The notes beneath the pieces were generated by a model. It made no database searches and had not been told where the DNA came from. It saw nothing but the letters and a program-made list of their open reading frames with translations. A DNA stretch of 64,000 nucleotides, from assembly GCA_910587455.1 (NCBI GenBank), contig CAJULK010000009.1, positions 1 to 64,000 of the forward strand. Reading direction: 5' to 3'. Made by a program: the position numbers and the translations under genes. This document shows positions 60,901 to 64,000 of this stretch, piece after piece. This stretch comes from an uncultured Christensenellaceae bacterium (GTDB lineage: Bacteria; Bacillota; Clostridia; Christensenellales; Pumilibacteraceae). Every line of letters starts with the position of its first letter. Position 1 is the first letter of the stretch.

Positions 60901-63900
60901 AAGCATTGCGAGTTCTTTGTTGAGATATTCGGGCAGGTATGCCGATAGGATATCGTACAGTTTTTGCGTTCCGCCTGAAACATCGAACGACAGCATAACA
61001 GTGCCCGTTTTGACGTACAGCGTGTCGTTTACATACGTGAGATATACCGTTTCGGACGCGTCGCTGCCGTAGGCGTCGATTGAGCCGTCGAACAGAACGA
61101 TTTCGGCATACACGGCAAGGGCGGGGGACAGAGCTACGGTCACGTTGCCGCCTATCTTTGCTTGCGCGCCGTCGGCGTTCGACATGAACGCGTCGAGATC
61201 GAGATTTACCGATTTTACATTCGCGGCATCTTTTACGAGCTGCAAAAGCGGCGCTATATATTGCGTAACAGTGGTGATTTTCGTGTGATCGGTCGGCAGC
61301 GTTATGTCGTTGCGGATGCTGTCCGTAACGTCGAGCCCGAGCGACAGGGCTGTGACGGTGTTTTCCCGCCCGTCCGTATCGAGCGTGTATATGCGAGCGT
61401 CTTTTACCGAAATGCCGTCGAGCACGCCGTTCTCGACGATAATGTCTACCGTCGCGTCGATGTGCGTGCCTTGTAGGTCGCAAGTGACGATCGCCGATTC
61501 GAACTTTCCGCCCGTTACGACAAATTCGATATCGCAAAGCATAGCCGCGCCGAGATCGGTCGTATCTGCCGAAACGACGAATCCGTTATCGGTATTTTCG
61601 GCGGAAATCATGCCGAGTATCTTTTCGAGCGATACGTCGGTGAACATTCTGTAAACGTCGTTGACTTTTTGCTTGATCCCGGGGATTGCCGCATCGAGCT
61701 CGTCGAGCAGTGCGAGAAGTTCGGCTTTGCTCGTGCCGCTTGTAAGTTTTACGCTGTCGGCGGCATTGAGACAGACATTGCCGTTCTTGTACGCGAACGA
61801 TACGGGAAGATCGCCGAATATCAAATCGGCGCGCATCTCTAAGCCTCGATCGGCGTCCGACGTTGCGGGATTTACGTTTATCGTGCCTTTGCCGTCGATA
61901 TCGAACACGTTGAAGTCGAGCGCGAAGTTATAGCTGCCGTCGCGCGTTACGAGCGGTATTACGGGTGCGATGACCGCTGCGAGTTCGGTAGACGGGATAT
62001 ATTCGTCGGCTTCTGCTGCGATGACTTTGCATCCCGCAGTCAAGCCGTCGATAGCTATATCTACAGCAGTTCCGCTTACGGTCGCATTTGCGGTAATGCG
62101 ATCGAGCGAAGTCGAAATATCGGCGTTTGCGATTATCCCACTTGCTTCGACGGTTGCGGAAACTACGCCGTCTTTAAGCGACAGCGACTTGATCGCGCCG
62201 AGCACTGCCGCAAGCGTATTTTCCGCGTCGAGTTCAATTTCGCCCGAAATGAAGCCGAGCAACGCGGTTTTGATCTCGGCCGGAACTATGTCGCCGAGCG
62301 AATCCAATACGGTCGGAATGTCGCATATGCTTGCCGAAACCTTTACGTCGCCGAGCGCAACGTATGCCGTGTCGCCGACGACCGTCACCGTAAGCCCGAG
62401 CGACGCTTCGCATACTTCGGCTTTTATGCCGTCCGTAAAGGACAGTGCGAAAGACAACGTGAAATCACCGACCGAAGTTTTTACTGCCGCCGTTGCCGAA
62501 AGCGATTTCGCGTCGAGTATCGGAAGCATTGCCTTAAGTGCGGGTTCGAACTCGGCTATATCTATGTATTCGCCGTCGGGCGACGTTATCCCGTTGCTGT
62601 CGGTTGCGGCAACCGCGCCGTCGAGATCGATAGCCGAGCCGTTTATGTTCGCGCGCAGCGATATCTTGCCGGTAGTCGGATCGACTTCAGCCGTTACCGT
62701 ATTACCGTCGAAGCCGAGCTCGACATTGACTTTGCCGTTACGTACGTCGAACGACTCGATCGCATCGAGTGCGGCGGAGAGGATTGCGGGTATATCGTTT
62801 GTATCGGGAAGCATGCTGCCCGTATCGGGAAGCGCGATGCCCAGTCTTAGGAGAAGTTCGTCGATCGTCGGCATGAGTCTGTCCGCATCGGACAAGGCGA
62901 GCTTGGCTTTTACGTTGCCGATACCGACGTATACGGTGTTGTTCGCAAACGTTATGTCTACGGGCTGCCCGAGCGCGTTGAGCGCGGCTTTTATCGCAAC
63001 CGTTTCGCCGAGTTCGGTCTTAATTCTGTCGATGAGGATCTTGCCCGTTAATTCGTACGTTTTGCCGTCGGCGGCGACAGTCGATCTGTCTATATCAAAC
63101 GAATAACCTTGCGCGTCGATATACGGTTTGAGCGCTTCGATCACGGGCGTTATTTCGCTTACGGGCACGTAACTGCCGTCGGCGGTGACCTTGCGTGCTT
63201 CGGGGATTGTGAGCGCGAGATCTGCCGCGGCGGATAGCTTTATGCCGAGCATGTCTACGTTTACGTCGAACTTTATGCCGTCGAGTATGCCGTTCGCACG
63301 GGTCAGCGCGATGTTGACGGGCGAGGCGAGAAGCTCGGCTTGGATATCGAGCGTGCGTTCGTCGGCTTTTACCGACTTGATTATGTCGATCCATTCGTCT
63401 ATATTGCGGGGCAGCAGTTTTTTGACGGTTGCGAGCATTTCGTCGAGCGAGCCCAATTCGATACCCGTTATATCCGAAATCGCCGCCGCGAGCGCGGGGA
63501 TATCTTCCGCCGTGCCGCTTATTGCGATGTTGCCTATATCGATATAGAAAATGCCGTTCGAGTATTTAAGCCCTATGTCGGTACCGAGCGCGGTGATCGT
63601 TGCGTCTGCCGCCAAGCCGTCGGCGCGGTCTATGTACGCGTTTATACCGAACGTGTTATCGTTGACCGTGACGGTGCCGCATATGCCGTAGCGCTCGGAC
63701 ATAGCCGTCGCGATCGCGTCGGGAATAAAGTCCGCCGCGCTCGAAAGATCGGTATACGAGCCGTCGATCTTGGCGAAAGCGGTGGTTTTGGGCTTGATGT
63801 TTGCAATAATGTGTTTTCCGAACGCGTCGATTTCGCCGGATATAGACTGCAGCACCATGCCGTCGTCTTTTATGTACAGCGACGCGTCTACCTTTATGCC

Positions 63901-64000
63901 CTCCAGCGTGAACGGCAGCCGTATGCGCGTTATTCCGTTTTCTGTCGTCATTTCGCAGTTTTCGAAAATAGTCGAAACGAGCGATTCGTCTTCCAAGAGC
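57904..64000 (-). CDS. Giant repetitive extracytoplasmic-type protein (5' end outside window)
   Basis: At least 2030 codons, open through the right edge, so the N-terminus and any signal peptide are missing. About six tandem units of ~190-270 residues are visible. Each begins with DG-x-Y(I/V/T) and a helix (SYVPVSEITPVIEALKPYID, EYIDIAEFEPALKAMLPILD, EYIPSTELAAVIAPVIPLV, EYVDVMEFVQAINNAV). Strand-rich blocks follow with TVYVGIGNVKAKL, TAYVALGDVKVSA or TLYVKTGTVMLSF, then a helical linker. The C-terminal ~850 residues are non-repetitive, rich in Asp/Gly and aromatic residues. No known domain was recognised; a secreted or surface role is inferred from composition. Confidence 0.8.
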   Translation of the reverse strand, partial: LLEDESLVSTIFENCEMTTENGITRIRLPFTLEGIKVDASLYIKDDGMVLQSISGEIDAFGKHIIANIKPKTTAFAKIDGSYTDLSSAADFIPDAIATAMSERYGICGTVTVNDNTFGINAYIDRADGLAADATITALGTDIGLKYSNGIFYIDIGNIAISGTAEDIPALAAAISDITGIELGSLDEMLATVKKLLPRNIDEWIDIIKSVKADERTLDIQAELLASPVNIALTRANGILDGIKFDVNVDMLGIKLSAAADLALTIPEARKVTADGSYVPVSEITPVIEALKPYIDAQGYSFDIDRSTVAADGKTYELTGKILIDRIKTELGETVAIKAALNALGQPVDITFANNTVYVGIGNVKAKLALSDADRLMPTIDELLLRLGIALPDTGSMLPDTNDIPAILSAALDAIESFDVRNGKVNVELGFDGNTVTAEVDPTTGKISLRANINGSAIDLDGAVAATDSNGITSPDGEYIDIAEFEPALKAMLPILDAKSLSATAAVKTSVGDFTLSFALSFTDGIKAEVCEASLGLTVTVVGDTAYVALGDVKVSASICDIPTVLDSLGDIVPAEIKTALLGFISGEIELDAENTLAAVLGAIKSLSLKDGVVSATVEASGIIANADISTSLDRITANATVSGTAVDIAIDGLTAGCKVIAAEADEYIPSTELAAVIAPVIPLVTRDGSYNFALDFNVFDIDGKGTINVNPATSDADRGLEMRADLIFGDLPVSFAYKNGNVCLNAADSVKLTSGTSKAELLALLDELDAAIPGIKQKVNDVYRMFTDVSLEKILGMISAENTDNGFVVSADTTDLGAAMLCDIEFVVTGGKFESAIVTCDLQGTHIDATVDIIVENGVLDGISVKDARIYTLDTDGRENTVTALSLGLDVTDSIRNDITLPTDHTKITTVTQYIAPLLQLVKDAANVKSVNLDLDAFMSNADGAQAKIGGNVTVALSPALAVYAEIVLFDGSIDAYGSDASETVYLTYVNDTLYVKTGTVMLSFDVSGGTQKLYDILSAYLPEYLNKELAMLLGLDSGTSMFSDIGLLIERFKAIAQADGIAQTIRLLFSELGGTNRNSAIKAVAEMISLGETPRADGYTDLTVMLDALGLRLNVTPSLVRFEDALGNTRTELGDISLSTSVQGMYIGLDVVKFDLSSDIRTVSAPVDAGEYVDVMEFVQAINNAVNTFTAKDAAGNITFEVDSFSFDYDVYEKIPVLDENGEQLVDKNGNPVYEKDDAGRDKPAVDENGVKLIADKITVKNITGSPALRGKFEKYETTDENGKTNTGYKFSLEAHVSLYIRSLANYCDASKPLELSLYVVNNDDYPDGMAVLDYYESKSGYGERISIDYTSVMQLVAAVMDIVGADDETVEMLLGEYRLPIDTTVFDSMGIAGFDTIRDMLNGLATAINDIKDGLGYIGSAWELVKTAGNTDTLRDRFDDTVKTEIIDGKEVETIVALGIKSYISKSFEKIKSAVASFGTDKAEEGMPEVPTETDPSVIDGSLFKMIVNGIGFKAGAVTDAEGNAVTGKSFLQAVIDNAIATQTEGEAHVTIAQSQLGGKTVIDRIEVGNLDVNTAKLNTFDMTFAAGKEIIVTIPDGVMSTQGNRTYSDLANVKHLLFDVMNTANMLEFEIGGKDTSDKINIKLSVGSDIIASLDLVVQYNAKVKIIKVGEDENGKPLYKTAAAIEIYNQKSQVKILGIGSTIVLPECTTNLFFYDDVIYIHGVKDWAYDTEIKYTGKNWIGIKQYDKADVVDYTDVAFTVDELGYMLSDDMNTFLEDFVYLLIPITKNKIAGMVDVRGIIRDQLGNGGSGAKDESQKTIAQIFKGYTYNNGEHKMTIGLAELASSSSLSDVNVSLTGANDGDENIFDNYVRSLHVDTSIQNNLIKVNLDATLRNTSTPTKYYADSDYTIPPPDNAPTEYARNELESTGLSYIAYKKYYPLFTYNGVSYIRKDGYSGTDYLIDNGNVQPIPSEQQEYTLTLEQFADRLLATVVKDDKGNVIDTVNRPDGVQWQRVWKTAYDAAQVQAQ

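Noticed and set aside
1..64000. tRNA, rRNA, prophage or insertion-sequence genes
   Set aside because: All gaps over 100 bases were read for cloverleaf-like or transposase-like content and none was recognised. A tRNAscan-SE or Infernal run would be decisive.

Overview
The window is a gene-dense stretch of a Gram-positive-type chromosome. The likely source is an uncultured, gut-type member of the Bacillota (Clostridia, possibly Christensenellales-like). That placement is an inference from gene content: the str operon rpsL-rpsG-fusA-tuf, SpoVG, DUF1540 and RyR-domain proteins, secA-prfB, a YybS-like gene before rplI, split class I fumarase, and large BspA/InlB-type surface proteins. Promoters are SigA-type (TTGNNN, 17 bp, TANNNT). 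Most genes have AGGAGG-like ribosome sites. At least five genes instead start 6-9 nt after the -10 box and look leaderless. No rRNA, tRNA, CRISPR array, transposase or phage gene was recognised.

Layout. 1-4301 is the str operon, with its own promoter for tuf. 4556-5621 holds an XRE regulator, a divergent small gene and a DUF1540 protein. 5781-12580 holds a YybS-like membrane protein, rplI, pdxS-pdxT (PLP synthase) with a possibly structured spacer, a patatin-like hydrolase, a ComEC-like metallo-hydrolase and recF. 12595-12993 is a 120-bp tandem repeat array. 13078-15668 (minus) is fumarase alpha/beta plus an M29 aminopeptidase, divergent from walJ-CPBP-CPBP-rlmH (15749-19198). Next come an M14 carboxypeptidase, tadA, a small membrane protein, murC (minus) and spoVG. 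23682-29609 is a 1975-residue lipoprotein with InlB-type and leucine-rich repeats.

The second half has ftsH, a nucleoside phosphorylase, and an iron-uptake cluster (two feoA, feoB and a Cys-rich partner) with inverted-repeat operators. It continues with a CDF transporter, mnmA, a membrane zinc protease and a coupled NUDIX-asparaginase-RyR operon. An AT-rich module follows, made of two paralogous XRE repressors and a small gene with four matching palindromic operators. Then come secA-prfB-tsaD, a TetR regulator, a peptidoglycan-binding protein, and a copper ATPase carrying a C-terminal CopZ-like domain with its own internal ribosome site. The right edge is a giant secreted-type protein of more than 2030 residues built from ~200-residue repeats, cut by the window end.

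A palindromic intergenic repeat family (GATTCTTC...GAATGACAA facing TTGTCATTC...GAAGAATC) recurs at eight or nine loci, nearly always at transcription-unit boundaries. The most notable observations are the leaderless promoters, the CopA/CopZ internal start, the DKTAT variant in CopA, the double-XRE operator circuit, the giant repeat protein, and the pdxS-pdxT spacer.
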